Shown here piece by piece: positions 26,363 through 36,785 of a stretch of DNA of 64,000 bases. Position 1 is the stretch's first letter. Every line of letters starts with the position of its first letter. Source of the stretch: JBKBKC01 sp046294265 (GTDB lineage: Bacteria; Pseudomonadota; Alphaproteobacteria; Rhodobacterales; Rhodobacteraceae); NCBI GenBank assembly GCA_046294265.1, contig JBKBKC010000016.1, positions 1 to 64,000 on the forward strand, written 5' to 3'. The notes beneath the pieces are model-generated. The model was not told the origin of the DNA and did no database searches. It was given only the letters and a program-made list of their open reading frames with translations. The position numbers were made by a program, and so were the translations under genes.

Positions 26363-26439
26363 GGGCGTCTCCTTTGCGTGATCCGCAAAGTCTAGCCCGC
26401 ACCGCGCCCCCCGCCCTTCTGACGATGGCGTGAGGTGGC

Positions 26440-28572
<2,133 letters not shown>

Positions 28573-28640
28573 GGCATCCGTCCCTCATCCGCTTGGGTTT
28601 TCGCGCGCACCGCCCTATATCGACTGATAACGGAGGTCGC

Positions 28641-29129
28641 ATGAAACCGCTTCACATCCTTGTTCTGTCTGTCTTTCTGGGCGTGCCCGCCGTGGCCGCG
28701 CAAGAGGTGCCGCTGACCGTCGTGGCCGATGTTCCGGCCGAGACGCAGGAACAGGCCGACGGCCTGCTGATCATCGACGCCGCGGGCGTCACGCTGGACG
28801 AATTCCACTGGGTAAAGCGCCCGGTCCTCGTCTTCGCCGACAGCCCCGCCGACCCGCAATTCCAGCGGCAGATGGAACTGGTGCGCCGCGACACCCTCGC
28901 ATTGGCCGAACGCGATGTCGTCGTCATCACCGACACCGACCCCGCCGCCATGGGTTATTTCCGCACCCGCTTCCGTCCGCGCGGCTTTGGCCTTGTGCTG
29001 ATGGACAAGGACGGCGTGACGACGCTGCGCAAGCCCCTGCCCTGGGACGTGCGCGAGATCAGCCGCGCCATCGACAAATGGCCGATGCGACGGCAAGAGA
29101 TCCTGGAACGCTATCCCAGCGGTCGGTGA
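28641..29129 (+). CDS. DUF4174 domain-containing periplasmic protein
   Basis: A 162-residue protein with a signal peptide (MKPLHILVLSVFLGVPAVAA, cut before QEVP) and a DUF4174 domain starting around residue 50 (WVKRPVLVFADSPADPQFQ). The domain resembles a thioredoxin fold without the CxxC pair. Function is unknown. The ATG at 28641 has GGAGGTCGC in front, an ideal ribosome site, whereas the upstream in-frame start at 28593 does not. It is divergent from the mutase gene across about 70 bp. Confidence 0.87.
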   Translation: MKPLHILVLSVFLGVPAVAAQEVPLTVVADVPAETQEQADGLLIIDAAGVTLDEFHWVKRPVLVFADSPADPQFQRQMELVRRDTLALAERDVVVITDTDPAAMGYFRTRFRPRGFGLVLMDKDGVTTLRKPLPWDVREISRAIDKWPMRRQEILERYPSGR

Positions 29130-29275
29130 GTTTTGCGGAATGTGAATTTCATGGGCGCGCTGCGTACCCAAGTCATTGCAGATCAGCAAGCGGCCCGACA
29201 CACCTTTGCGATCTGTCATGAGCCCGTCCCGCGCCGCCGCCTGCACCATCGGATCAATATGGTGGGCAGGCGTAC

Positions 29276-31276
29276 TCACTCGAATTCCATGATGATCTCG
29301 TCCACCTTCAGGCTGGCCCCCGGCACGGCGGCCACGCGCTTCACGCGCCCGCTGCGCTCGGCCTTCAGCACATTCTCCATCTTCATCGCCTCGACGGTGG
29401 CCAGCGCCTGCCCCTCCTGCACCTCGTCGCCCTCGGCGACGGCGATTGACACCACCACCCCCGGCATCGGGCAGAGCAGGAATTTCGACGTGTCGGGCGG
29501 GGTCTTTTCCAGCATCAGCTGCGCCAGTGCGGCGGCGCGCGGCGTGCGGACATGGCATTTCAGGTCGGCCCCCCGCAGACGCAGGCGGAACCCGCTGGGG
29601 ATCTTGCCCACCTTCATCACAAGGGGCGCGCCATCCACCATCAGCCGCGCCAGGGGCTGGCCCGGCGCCCAGTCCGATGTCACCCGCAGCGCCCGCCCGT
29701 CCAGCATCACGGTTGATCCGTCGCGGTCGGCGGCAATCGTCACCCTATGGTCAACGCCTTGCAGGGTGACCACCCAGTCGGTGCCCACGCGCCGCGTGTG
29801 ATTGTCCATCGTGCCGGAAATCCGGGTGCGCCGAATCTCCGCCACCCGGTTCATCGCCGCCGCCGCCGCAGCCACGCGGGCGAGTGTTTCACCGTCCAGA
29901 ACGGCGCCACGGAACCCCTCGGGATATTCCTCGGCGATGAAGGCGGTGGTGATCTCGCCCGCGACAAAGCGCGGATGGTCCATCACAGCACCCACGAAGG
30001 GCAGGTTGTGGCCGATCCCCTCCACCTCGAACGTGTCCAGCGCCAGGCGCATCTCCTCGATGGCCTCTCCGCGCGTCGGCGCCCAGGTGCAGAGCTTGGC
30101 GATCATCGGGTCGTAATACATGCTGATCTCGCCGCCCTCGAACACGCCGGTGTCGTTGCGCACGATGCCGCCGCGCGGGGTCGCCCCCTCCACCGGCGGG
30201 CGATAGCGGGTCAGCCGCCCGATTGAGGGCAGGAAATTGCGATAGGGGTCCTCGGCATACAGGCGGCTTTCCATCGCCCAGCCGTTGATCTTCAGATCGG
30301 ACTGCGCAAAGGGCAGCGCCTCGCCATTCGCCACGCGGATCATCTGTTCCACCAGATCGATGCCCGTAATCAGCTCCGTCACCGGATGTTCCACCTGCAA
30401 CCGCGTATTCATCTCGAGGAAAAAGAAGTTGCGCGCCCCGTCCACGATGAATTCCACCGTGCCCGCACTGGTATAGCCCACCGCCTTTGCCAGGGCGCAG
30501 GCCTGTTCCCCCATCGCCTGGCGCGTCGCCTCATCCAGAAACGGCGAGGGCGCCTCTTCGATCACCTTCTGGTTCCGGCGCTGGATCGAACATTCGCGCT
30601 CATGCAGATAGACGCAGTTGCCGTGCCTGTCGGCCAGCACCTGGATCTCGATGTGGCGGGGTTGCGTCACGAATTTCTCGATGAAGATGCGGTCATCGCC
30701 AAAGGACGACGCCGCCTCGTTCTTGGAGGACTGGAACCCCTCGGCCACCTCGCCCTCGGACCAGGCGATGCGCATCCCCTTGCCGCCGCCGCCCGCCGAT
30801 GCCTTGATCATCACCGGATAGCCGATCTCGCCCGAGATCTTCACCGCTTCGGCCGCGTCCGCGATCAGGCCCATATAGCCGGGCACGGTGGACACCCCCG
30901 CCTCGGCCGCGATCTTTTTCGAGGTGATCTTGTCCCCCATCGCCTCGATGGCCCCCGAGGGCGGGCCGATGAACACCACCCCCGCGGCCTCCAGCGCCGC
31001 GGCAAAGGCCCTGTTCTCGCTCAGAAACCCGTATCCGGGATGCACCGCCTGCGCGCCCGAGGCCCTCACCGCCTCCAGGATCCGGTCGATCACGATGTAG
31101 CTTTGCGCGGCAGGGGGCGGGCCGATATGCACCGCCTCATCCGCCATCGACACATGCAGCGCGCCGCGGTCGGCATCGGAATAGACGGCCACGGTGCGGA
31201 TACCCATGCGGCGGGCAGTCTTGATGACACGGCACGCGATCTCGCCCCGGTTGGCGATCAGGATCTTGTCAAACAT
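29276..31276 (-). CDS. pccA: propionyl-CoA carboxylase alpha (biotin) subunit
   Basis: The 666-residue protein has a biotin carboxylase domain (1 to about 450: MFDKILIANRGEIACRVIKTA, SAGGGGKGMRIAWSE for ATP binding, EMNTRLQVEHPVTE), a linking BT region, and a C-terminal biotin carrier with AMKM (biotin-accepting Lys632). It carboxylates biotin and delivers CO2 to PccB. It is separated from pccB by five small genes and a terminator at 31299-31331, so it has its own promoter region of about 35-90 bp. Length fits PCC rather than acetyl-CoA carboxylase AccC. Confidence 0.97.
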   Translation of the reverse strand: MFDKILIANRGEIACRVIKTARRMGIRTVAVYSDADRGALHVSMADEAVHIGPPPAAQSYIVIDRILEAVRASGAQAVHPGYGFLSENRAFAAALEAAGVVFIGPPSGAIEAMGDKITSKKIAAEAGVSTVPGYMGLIADAAEAVKISGEIGYPVMIKASAGGGGKGMRIAWSEGEVAEGFQSSKNEAASSFGDDRIFIEKFVTQPRHIEIQVLADRHGNCVYLHERECSIQRRNQKVIEEAPSPFLDEATRQAMGEQACALAKAVGYTSAGTVEFIVDGARNFFFLEMNTRLQVEHPVTELITGIDLVEQMIRVANGEALPFAQSDLKINGWAMESRLYAEDPYRNFLPSIGRLTRYRPPVEGATPRGGIVRNDTGVFEGGEISMYYDPMIAKLCTWAPTRGEAIEEMRLALDTFEVEGIGHNLPFVGAVMDHPRFVAGEITTAFIAEEYPEGFRGAVLDGETLARVAAAAAAMNRVAEIRRTRISGTMDNHTRRVGTDWVVTLQGVDHRVTIAADRDGSTVMLDGRALRVTSDWAPGQPLARLMVDGAPLVMKVGKIPSGFRLRLRGADLKCHVRTPRAAALAQLMLEKTPPDTSKFLLCPMPGVVVSIAVAEGDEVQEGQALATVEAMKMENVLKAERSGRVKRVAAVPGASLKVDEIIMEFE

Positions 31277-31298
31277 GGGGGCTCCTTCGGCACATGCG

Positions 31299-31331
31299 AA
31301 AAGACCGCCCGGGCGGCTGGCCCGGGCGGTC
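31299..31331 (-). terminator. intrinsic terminator after the glycine-zipper lipoprotein gene
   Basis: On the minus strand a 12-bp GC stem (GACCGCCCGGGC pairing with its complement around a five-base loop) is followed at once by TTTTCGC. It lies 36 bp downstream of the glycine-zipper gene and 23 bp upstream of pccA, so it separates the two transcription units. Confidence 0.85.
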
Positions 31332-31366
31332 CTGACAGGGTTGCGGCCCGCGTGGGGCAGGCGGAA

Positions 31367-31582
31367 TCAGTAGCTGCGGCAGCGCGGCAGGCCGGGGATA
31401 CCGCAGGAGACGGCACCCGCTGCCCCACCGATAAGCGCGCCGGTAACCACGTCGTTCTTGGTAGCGTCAGCCAGGACGGCGCCGGCGACCGCACCGCCAA
31501 GCGCACGCTCGGTGGGCGTGGCCATGCAGCCGGACACGGCGACAGGGGCCAGAATGGCCAGAAGGAGAAGGGATTTACGCAT
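31367..31582 (-). CDS. small glycine-zipper lipoprotein
   Basis: A 71-residue protein with a lipoprotein signal (MRKSLLLLAILAPVAVSGC, lipobox AVSGC, Cys19) and a glycine-zipper stretch GGAVAGAVLADATKNDVV...GALIGGAAGAV typical of small outer-membrane-associated proteins. Three further cysteines lie near the C terminus (SCGIPGLPRC). It is followed by a strong terminator, and the 175 bp upstream presumably hold its promoter. The frame is open further upstream, but only the ATG at 31582 gives the signal peptide. Confidence 0.85.
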   Translation of the reverse strand: MRKSLLLLAILAPVAVSGCMATPTERALGGAVAGAVLADATKNDVVTGALIGGAAGAVSCGIPGLPRCRSY

Positions 31583-31757
31583 GTTGCTCGGCCTCTTTGC
31601 GAGTTGTTTGTGCCGAAGGAATACACCGTCAGACCGACGTTCGAAAATGAAAATTCCTGTTCGTGGGAAAAATGCGCCGAAACCCGCCCGCCCGCGGACA
31701 TGCCAAGGGGGAACGGGTGCGCCGCCCGCGCACCGCCCGCACTGCCCCCCGGCACGG

Positions 31758-32162
31758 TCATGCCCCGTCCTCGTCATCATCATCGCAGTCACCGCCCACC
31801 ACCGCAGGCGCATCAGGCGCAAAGACATTCGGAAAGGACGCCATCGCCCGCTTCACGTCGATGCGCAGCAGGGCGACATAGCTGGCGGGATCGAAAGGGT
31901 CCTCCGCCGGCACCACCTCGCGCCCGAAGAGCCACGAGATTCGCCCGGCATCCAGATTGCCACGCTCGAACGGCTCGTCGCCGAACTGCGCCCAGAGGGC
32001 GGCCATGAACCCCTCATCCGCCAGGCGATCGGCGTGCTTGCGGTCCTTGTAGCGTTCGCGGCGCACGATCCTGGTCACGCCATCCTTGTGGTTGGCGCGC
32101 CGGATCACGAACTGGAAATCGGTGCCCGGAAGGCGGCCCGGAAAGCCGCGGTGTTTCAGCAC
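31758..32162 (-). CDS. hypothetical protein with acidic tail
   Basis: I do not recognise this 134-residue protein. It starts MLKHRGFPGRLPGTDFQFVIRRANHK, is rich in Arg and aromatic residues in the middle (RRERYKDRKHADRL, GRISWLFGREVVPAEDPFDP) and ends in a run of aspartates (GGDCDDDDEDGA). No signal peptide or membrane segment is seen, so it is probably cytoplasmic. Codon use looks like that of neighbours. It sits in the minus-strand series between pccB and pccA. Confidence 0.7.
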   Translation of the reverse strand: MLKHRGFPGRLPGTDFQFVIRRANHKDGVTRIVRRERYKDRKHADRLADEGFMAALWAQFGDEPFERGNLDAGRISWLFGREVVPAEDPFDPASYVALLRIDVKRAMASFPNVFAPDAPAVVGGDCDDDDEDGA

Positions 32163-32234
32163 GGCGCACCCTCCGGTCGGGGGCGGCGGCAGGGACGGGC
32201 GGGTCGCGCGGGCGGCGCGGCCCGCCCTAGATCG

Positions 32235-32369
32235 TCACTTGTATTTGCCCGTATAGACGGGTTCCGCCGAGACCGGCGCATCGACGTAGACGACTTCTTC
32301 CTTCTTGGCGCAGGCGGCCACGAAGGCGACAAGGGCAAGCGCCATGACGGCGCGGGTCGTGCTCGACAT
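32235..32369 (-). CDS. 44-residue lipoprotein
   Basis: This gene is very short. It starts ATG at 32369 with AGGAG nine bases upstream and ends TGA at 32235. The product begins MSSTTRAVMALALVAFVAAC, a lipoprotein signal with lipobox FVAAC (Cys20), then KK-acidic segment EEVVYVDAP and ends VYTGKYK. The mature part would be only 25 residues, anchored by lipid. The clean signal, ribosome site and codon use support a real gene. It lies between DUF6497 and the acidic hypothetical gene on the same strand. Confidence 0.75.
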   Translation of the reverse strand: MSSTTRAVMALALVAFVAACAKKEEVVYVDAPVSAEPVYTGKYK

Positions 32370-32583
32370 CCTCTTTCACTCCTGTGTTCTTGCGGGTTGG
32401 CCAACGGGAACATCCCCGAAAGCCCCCGATCCGAGGGTTGGACCGGAGGGTTCCGGTCAGCGGAAACAATACCTTGGACGGGCTTCCTTGGACATAGGCA
32501 AACGCCGCACCTGCAGCCTTGTGGCCGCCCTACATCAGCGCGGCGGCGAAACCCCGCCGACACCGCCACATCTGGTATCCGCA

Positions 32584-32958
32584 TCAGAATGCCTCCCATA
32601 TGCAGGTGCCATCCTCGATGCTGTAGGCCTCAAAGAACTGCGTGGCCTCGGGGACGGCCTCGCCAAAGGGCACGGGCACGTCCGACAGCGACACGACCAC
32701 CTGCGCAGGGACCGGTCCGATCTCGGAAATCCGGGGCAGCGCATAGGCCTGGCACAGGTGCAACATGTCCCACACCGCCACCTCGAAGGCCACCGTGCCC
32801 CCGTCGCGCGCAATCGAGGGGGCGACGAAACGGAACCGCATGGTCAGACCCTCCGGCCCCATCTCGTTCCAGATCACGTCCTGCAGGGTGACCAATTGGC
32901 CCGAGGGCACCGGGATCGGTTCGTCCGGGGCGGCAGGGATGTCGGCGGGGCCGGTCAT
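32584..32958 (-). CDS. DUF6497 family protein
   Basis: A 124-residue protein whose sequence PDEPIPVPSGQLVTLQDVIWN, AQVVVSLSDVPVPFGEAVPEATQFFEAY and the ending CIWEAF match the Rhodobacteraceae family I know as DUF6497. Function is unknown. It has no obvious signal peptide from this start. The ATG overlaps the RidA stop by four bases, and it is the third gene of the pccB-ridA run. Two cysteines (one in HLCQAY, one in GTCIW) could form a disulfide. Confidence 0.8.
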   Translation of the reverse strand: MTGPADIPAAPDEPIPVPSGQLVTLQDVIWNEMGPEGLTMRFRFVAPSIARDGGTVAFEVAVWDMLHLCQAYALPRISEIGPVPAQVVVSLSDVPVPFGEAVPEATQFFEAYSIEDGTCIWEAF

Positions 32959-33356
32959 GTCGCACCCCCCGCCACGGTCCGCCGCGCGATGCAGTCCACC
33001 TCGACCAGCGCGCCAACCGCCAGGGCCGTCACCCCGACCGTGGTGCGCGCAGGTCTGCGGTCGGTCGGGAAGTATCCCTGATAGGTTTCATTGAACGCGG
33101 CATAGTCGCGGGTGAAGTCGGTCAGGAAGCACCGGCATTGCACCACATGGGACCAGTCCAGACCCACCCCCGCCAGCACCAGCCCCAGATTGTCCATCAC
33201 CCGCCGCGTCTGGGCCTCGACACCCTCGGGCAGGGGCGCGTCTGGGGCAGCCGGGTCGGTCGGCATCTGGCCGGTCAGGAACACCCAGCCATCCGCCTCC
33301 ACCGCGTGTGAAAAGGGGGCGACGGGGCGGGGGCCGCCGGAAATCATATGGAACAT
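32955..33356 (-). CDS. RidA family protein (YjgF/UK114)
   Basis: A 133-residue chorismate-mutase-like trimer protein. The conserved arginine that binds the carboxylate of imine substrates is in RRPARTTVGV, and the glutamate is in LVEVDCIAR; TRRVMDNLGLVLAGVGLDW is the family core. Members with the Arg hydrolyse reactive enamines and imines. The ATG at 33356 was chosen over an upstream in-frame start at 33461, which lies inside pccB. It starts 30 bp after pccB, so it is likely on the same transcript. Confidence 0.9.
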   Translation of the reverse strand: MFHMISGGPRPVAPFSHAVEADGWVFLTGQMPTDPAAPDAPLPEGVEAQTRRVMDNLGLVLAGVGLDWSHVVQCRCFLTDFTRDYAAFNETYQGYFPTDRRPARTTVGVTALAVGALVEVDCIARRTVAGGAT

Positions 33357-33385
33357 CGGCACGGGCGGGTATCCTTGCGGTTGGG

Positions 33386-34918
33386 CTATAGCGGGATGTT
33401 GTCGTGCTTTTTCCATGGGTTGGTCAGGCTTTTGTTGCGCAGGGACGCAAAGGCCCGGCACACCCGCCGCCGCGTCGATTGCGGCATGATCACCTCGTCG
33501 ATGAACCCGCGTTCGGCCGCGACAAAGGGATTGGCAAAGCGGTCCTCGTAATCCTTCACCCGCGCAGCCACCTTGCCCGGATCGCCCAGTTCCGACCGGT
33601 AAAGGATCTCAACCGCCCCTTTGGCCCCCATCACCGCCACCTCCGCCGTGGGCCAGGCATAGCTGAAATCGCCCCGCAGGTGTTTCGAGGCCATGACCAC
33701 ATAGGCCCCGCCATAGGTCTTGCGCGTCAGCACCGTCACCTTGGGCACCGTCGCCTCGCCATAAGCGAACAAGAGTTTCGCGCCATGCTTGATGATGCCC
33801 GCGTATTCCTGCTGCACGCCGGGCAGGAAGCCCGGCACATCCACGAAGGTCAGGATCGGGATCTCGAAGGCATCGCAGAACCGCACGAAGCGCGCGCCCT
33901 TGCGGGATGCGTCGATGTCCAGGCAGCCCGCCAGCACCATGGGCTGATTGGCCACCACGCCCACCGTCTGCCCTTCCAGCCGGATGAACCCGGTGATGAT
34001 GTTGCCTGCGTAATCCTTCTGGATCTCAAAGAAATCGCCCTCGTCCGCCACCTTCAGGATCAGCTCCTTCATGTCGTAGGGCTGGTTCGGATTGGCGGGG
34101 ATCAGCGTATCCAGGCTGGGTTCCAGCCGCGCGGGGTCGTCAAAGAACGGGCGCACCGGGGCCTTCTGGCGGTTGTTCAGCGGCAGGAAATCGAACAGGC
34201 GCCGGGTTTCGGCCAGGGCCTCCACATCGTTCTCATAGGCCCCGTCGGCCACCGACGACTTGCGGGTATGGGTCAAGGCGCCGCCCAGTTCCTCGGCCGT
34301 CACCACCTCGTTCGTCACGGTCTTGACCACATCGGGGCCGGTCACGAACATGTAAGAGCTGTCCTTCACCATGAAGATGAAGTCGGTCATCGCGGGCGAA
34401 TAGACGGCGCCCCCCGCGCAGGGCCCCATGATCAGGCTGATCTGCGGCACGACGCCCGAGGCGAGGATGTTGCGCTGGAACACCTCGGCGTAACCGGCAA
34501 GGCTGGCCACCCCCTCCTGGATGCGCGCGCCGCCGCTGTCGTTGATCCCGATGACCGGGGCACCGTTTTGCAAGGCCATGTCCATGATCTTGCAGATTTT
34601 CTGCGCATGGGTTTCGGACAGCGAGCCGCCGAACACGGTGAAATCCTGGCTGAACACATAGACCATGCGGCCGTTGATCGTGCCCCAGCCGGTAACCACC
34701 CCGTCACCCGCCGGGCGGTCGGCCTCCATCCCGAAATCGGTGCAGCGGTGGCGCACGAACATGTCGAATTCCTCAAAGCTGCCCTCGTCCAGCAACAACT
34801 CGATCCGCTCGCGCGCGGTCAGCTTGCCCTTGGCGTGCTGGGCCGCCACGCGGCGCGCGCCCCCGCCCGCGCGGGCATCCACGCGACGACGCTCCAGCTC
34901 TCCCAGGATATCCTTCAT
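33386..34918 (-). CDS. pccB: propionyl-CoA carboxylase beta (carboxyltransferase) subunit
   Basis: The 510-residue enzyme transfers carboxyl from biotin to propionyl-CoA. It has the two crotonase-like carboxyltransferase domains: GKLTARERIELLLDEGSFEE near residue 30, GINDSGGARIQEGV and MGPCAGGAVYSPA for acyl-CoA binding, and VDVPGFLPGVQQEY plus MASKHLRGDFSYAWPTAE in the second half. Upstream are paired TTTGCAAA/CTTGCAAG half-sites expected for PccR. It is the first gene of a minus-strand series ending at the terminator at 31299-31331. Confidence 0.97.
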   Translation of the reverse strand: MKDILGELERRRVDARAGGGARRVAAQHAKGKLTARERIELLLDEGSFEEFDMFVRHRCTDFGMEADRPAGDGVVTGWGTINGRMVYVFSQDFTVFGGSLSETHAQKICKIMDMALQNGAPVIGINDSGGARIQEGVASLAGYAEVFQRNILASGVVPQISLIMGPCAGGAVYSPAMTDFIFMVKDSSYMFVTGPDVVKTVTNEVVTAEELGGALTHTRKSSVADGAYENDVEALAETRRLFDFLPLNNRQKAPVRPFFDDPARLEPSLDTLIPANPNQPYDMKELILKVADEGDFFEIQKDYAGNIITGFIRLEGQTVGVVANQPMVLAGCLDIDASRKGARFVRFCDAFEIPILTFVDVPGFLPGVQQEYAGIIKHGAKLLFAYGEATVPKVTVLTRKTYGGAYVVMASKHLRGDFSYAWPTAEVAVMGAKGAVEILYRSELGDPGKVAARVKDYEDRFANPFVAAERGFIDEVIMPQSTRRRVCRAFASLRNKSLTNPWKKHDNIPL

Positions 34919-34989
34919 TGCGTCCCCCCTGCCCTTCGCCGGTCACCATAGTCGCGCGTCGGGCAGGGGAAAAGCAAGGTTTGGAAAAT

Positions 34990-35008
34990 TTGCAAACCGC
35001 TTGCAAGC
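34990..35008 (-). promoter_or_regulatory. putative PccR operator upstream of pccB
   Basis: TTTGCAAA (34990-34997) and CTTGCAAG (35001-35008) are separated by CCG, so the two TTGCAA centres are 11 bp apart, about one helical turn. The start of pccB is 72 bp downstream. In Rhodobacter sphaeroides PccR is known, as I recall, to act at TTTGCAAA-N4-TTTGCAAA upstream of pccB; the version here has a shorter gap and a variant second half. Confidence 0.8.
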
Positions 35009-35098
35009 CACCTGCAGCAAAGCGCAAATCAGCTAAGGGGCGACAAGCCCCCCGCGCCGTGGCAGGCATGCGCCATCACCCCAGCAGACCCGAGCATC

Positions 35099-35452
35099 AT
35101 GAGCAACATCCCCATTCCCGTCCTGACCATCGGCCTCCTCCTCGCCTCGAACGTCTTCATGACCTTCGCCTGGTATGGCCACCTGAACTACAAATCCGCA
35201 CCGCTGATCACGGTGATCCTGATCAGCTGGGGCATCGCGTTCTTTGAATACGTCCTGCAGGTGCCCGCCAACCGCATCGGCCACGGCCATTTCAGCGCGG
35301 CCGAGCTGAAAACCATCCAGGAGGTCATCACCCTGACCGTTTTCGCCGTGTTCTCGGTCTGGTATCTGAAAGAGCCCTTGCAATGGAACCACCTTGTGGG
35401 CTTTGCCTTCATCGGCGCGGGCGCCTTTTTCATCTTCCACAAATGGGCATAG
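35099..35452 (+). CDS. DMT family protein (DUF486)
   Basis: A 117-residue membrane protein with four hydrophobic helices: IPVLTIGLLLASNVFMTFAWYGHL, PLITVILISWGIAFFEYVLQVPANR, VITLTVFAVFSVWYLKEPLQW and LVGFAFIGAGAFFIFHKWA. The VPANRIGHG and KEPLQWNHL segments are typical of DUF486, half-size relatives of the drug/metabolite transporters. Transport substrate is unknown. It diverges from pccB, and the 180-bp gap contains the PccR half-sites, so it could be touched by that regulation. Confidence 0.88.
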   Translation: MSNIPIPVLTIGLLLASNVFMTFAWYGHLNYKSAPLITVILISWGIAFFEYVLQVPANRIGHGHFSAAELKTIQEVITLTVFAVFSVWYLKEPLQWNHLVGFAFIGAGAFFIFHKWA

Positions 35453-35508
35453 ACCCCTGTGCAGGGGTGCCGCTGGACACCGCGCGCGCCCCGGCCTAGG
35501 TGCGGCGC

Positions 35509-36729
35509 ATGATACAACGCCCCTCCGTCCGTTTCCTTGACCGCACGACACCGCCGCATATCCTGACGCTCGTGTTGATCGCAGGCATCGCGGCGCTGTC
35601 GCTCAACATCTTCCTGCCCTCGCTGCCCTCGATGGCGGCGCATTTCGGGGTGGATTACGCGGTGATGCAGTTGTCGCTGTCGCTGTATCTGGGGATGACG
35701 GCGGCCCTGCAGATCTTCATCGGTCCGATCAGCGACCGGTTCGGGCGCAGGCCGGTCCTGCTCGCGGCCACCGCCATCTTTGTGCTGGCGACGCTGGGGG
35801 CAATGCTGGCGCCGTCCTTCGGGCTGTTCATGGCCTGCCGCATGGTGCAGGCGATCATCGCCACGGGGTTCGTGTTGTCGCGCGCGGTGGTGCGCGACAT
35901 GGTGGGGCAGGACCAGGCGGCCAGCATGATCGGCTGGGTCACGATGGGCATGTCCGTGGTGCCGATGGTCGGCCCGGTGATCGGCGGCGCGCTGGACGCG
36001 GCCTTTGGCTGGCAGGCGTCCTTTGCCATCCTGGCCCTCGCCGGGCTGGGCCTTTTCGCGCTGATCTGGGCGGACCTCGGCGAGACGGCCACTGGGCGGG
36101 CAAGCAGTTTTCGTGAGCAGGCAAAGGCTTATCCGGAATTGCTCAGCTCGCAGCGGTTCTGGGGCTACGCCCTGGCGGCGGGCTTTGCCTCGGGCGCATT
36201 CTTCGCCTATCTTGGCGGCGCGCCCTATGTGGGCAGCCGGGTGTTCGGGATGGACCCGGCCACGCTGGGCGTCTGGTTCGGGGCGCCCGCACTGGGGTAT
36301 CTGGTGGGCAACGGGCTGTCGGGGCGGTATTCGGTGCGCTTTGGCGTGAACCGGATGGTCTTGGCGGGGTCCACGGTGGCCACCGCGGGCCTTGCGCTGT
36401 CGGCGCTGCTGACCGCCGTGGGGTGGGGCGGGCCACCGGTGTTCTTTGGCCTGATGGTCACGGTGGGCCTGGGCAACGGGATCCTTCTGCCCTCGGCCAA
36501 CGCGGGGATGCTGTCGGTGCGGCCCGCGCTGGCGGGCTCGGCCTCGGGCATCGGCGGCGCGCTGATCATCGGCTTTGGCGCAAGCCTGTCGGCGCTGGCG
36601 GGGGTGGTGCTGGTGGCCGGGTCGGGGGCAATGCCGCTGATCCTGTTGATGCTGGCCACCTCGGCGGCCTCCTTGCCCTGCATCTTGTGGGTCATCCGGC
36701 GGGCGCGGGCGGTGGGGGCGGCGCCCTGA
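35509..36729 (+). CDS. MFS transporter, Bcr/CflA-type multidrug efflux
   Basis: A 406-residue major facilitator with 12 predicted helices. Motif A is at residues 71-84 (FIGPISDRFGRRPV-like), and RMVQAIIATGFVLSRAVVRDMVG is the drug-H+ antiporter helix 4/5 region typical of Bcr/CflA proteins. It begins MIQRPSVRFLDRTTPPHILTL. The ATG at 35509 was preferred to a GTG at 35500. The substrate cannot be told. It ends about 57 bp before pccR. Confidence 0.9.
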   Translation: MIQRPSVRFLDRTTPPHILTLVLIAGIAALSLNIFLPSLPSMAAHFGVDYAVMQLSLSLYLGMTAALQIFIGPISDRFGRRPVLLAATAIFVLATLGAMLAPSFGLFMACRMVQAIIATGFVLSRAVVRDMVGQDQAASMIGWVTMGMSVVPMVGPVIGGALDAAFGWQASFAILALAGLGLFALIWADLGETATGRASSFREQAKAYPELLSSQRFWGYALAAGFASGAFFAYLGGAPYVGSRVFGMDPATLGVWFGAPALGYLVGNGLSGRYSVRFGVNRMVLAGSTVATAGLALSALLTAVGWGGPPVFFGLMVTVGLGNGILLPSANAGMLSVRPALAGSASGIGGALIIGFGASLSALAGVVLVAGSGAMPLILLMLATSAASLPCILWVIRRARAVGAAP

Positions 36730-36745
36730 GGGATTGACGGGGGCC

Positions 36746-36774
36746 TTTGCAAAGCCAATGCTGATCTTTGCAAA
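36746..36774 (+). promoter_or_regulatory. two TTTGCAAA boxes upstream of pccR (autoregulation)
   Basis: Two identical palindromes CTTTGCAAAG lie at 36745-36754 and 36766-36775, centres 21 bp apart, two helical turns. The second box runs into the ribosome binding site AAAGGAG of pccR, whose ATG is at 36786. The position suggests that PccR limits its own synthesis. The same half-site is upstream of pccB at 34990-34997. Confidence 0.8.
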
Positions 36775-36785
36775 GGAGACACCCC

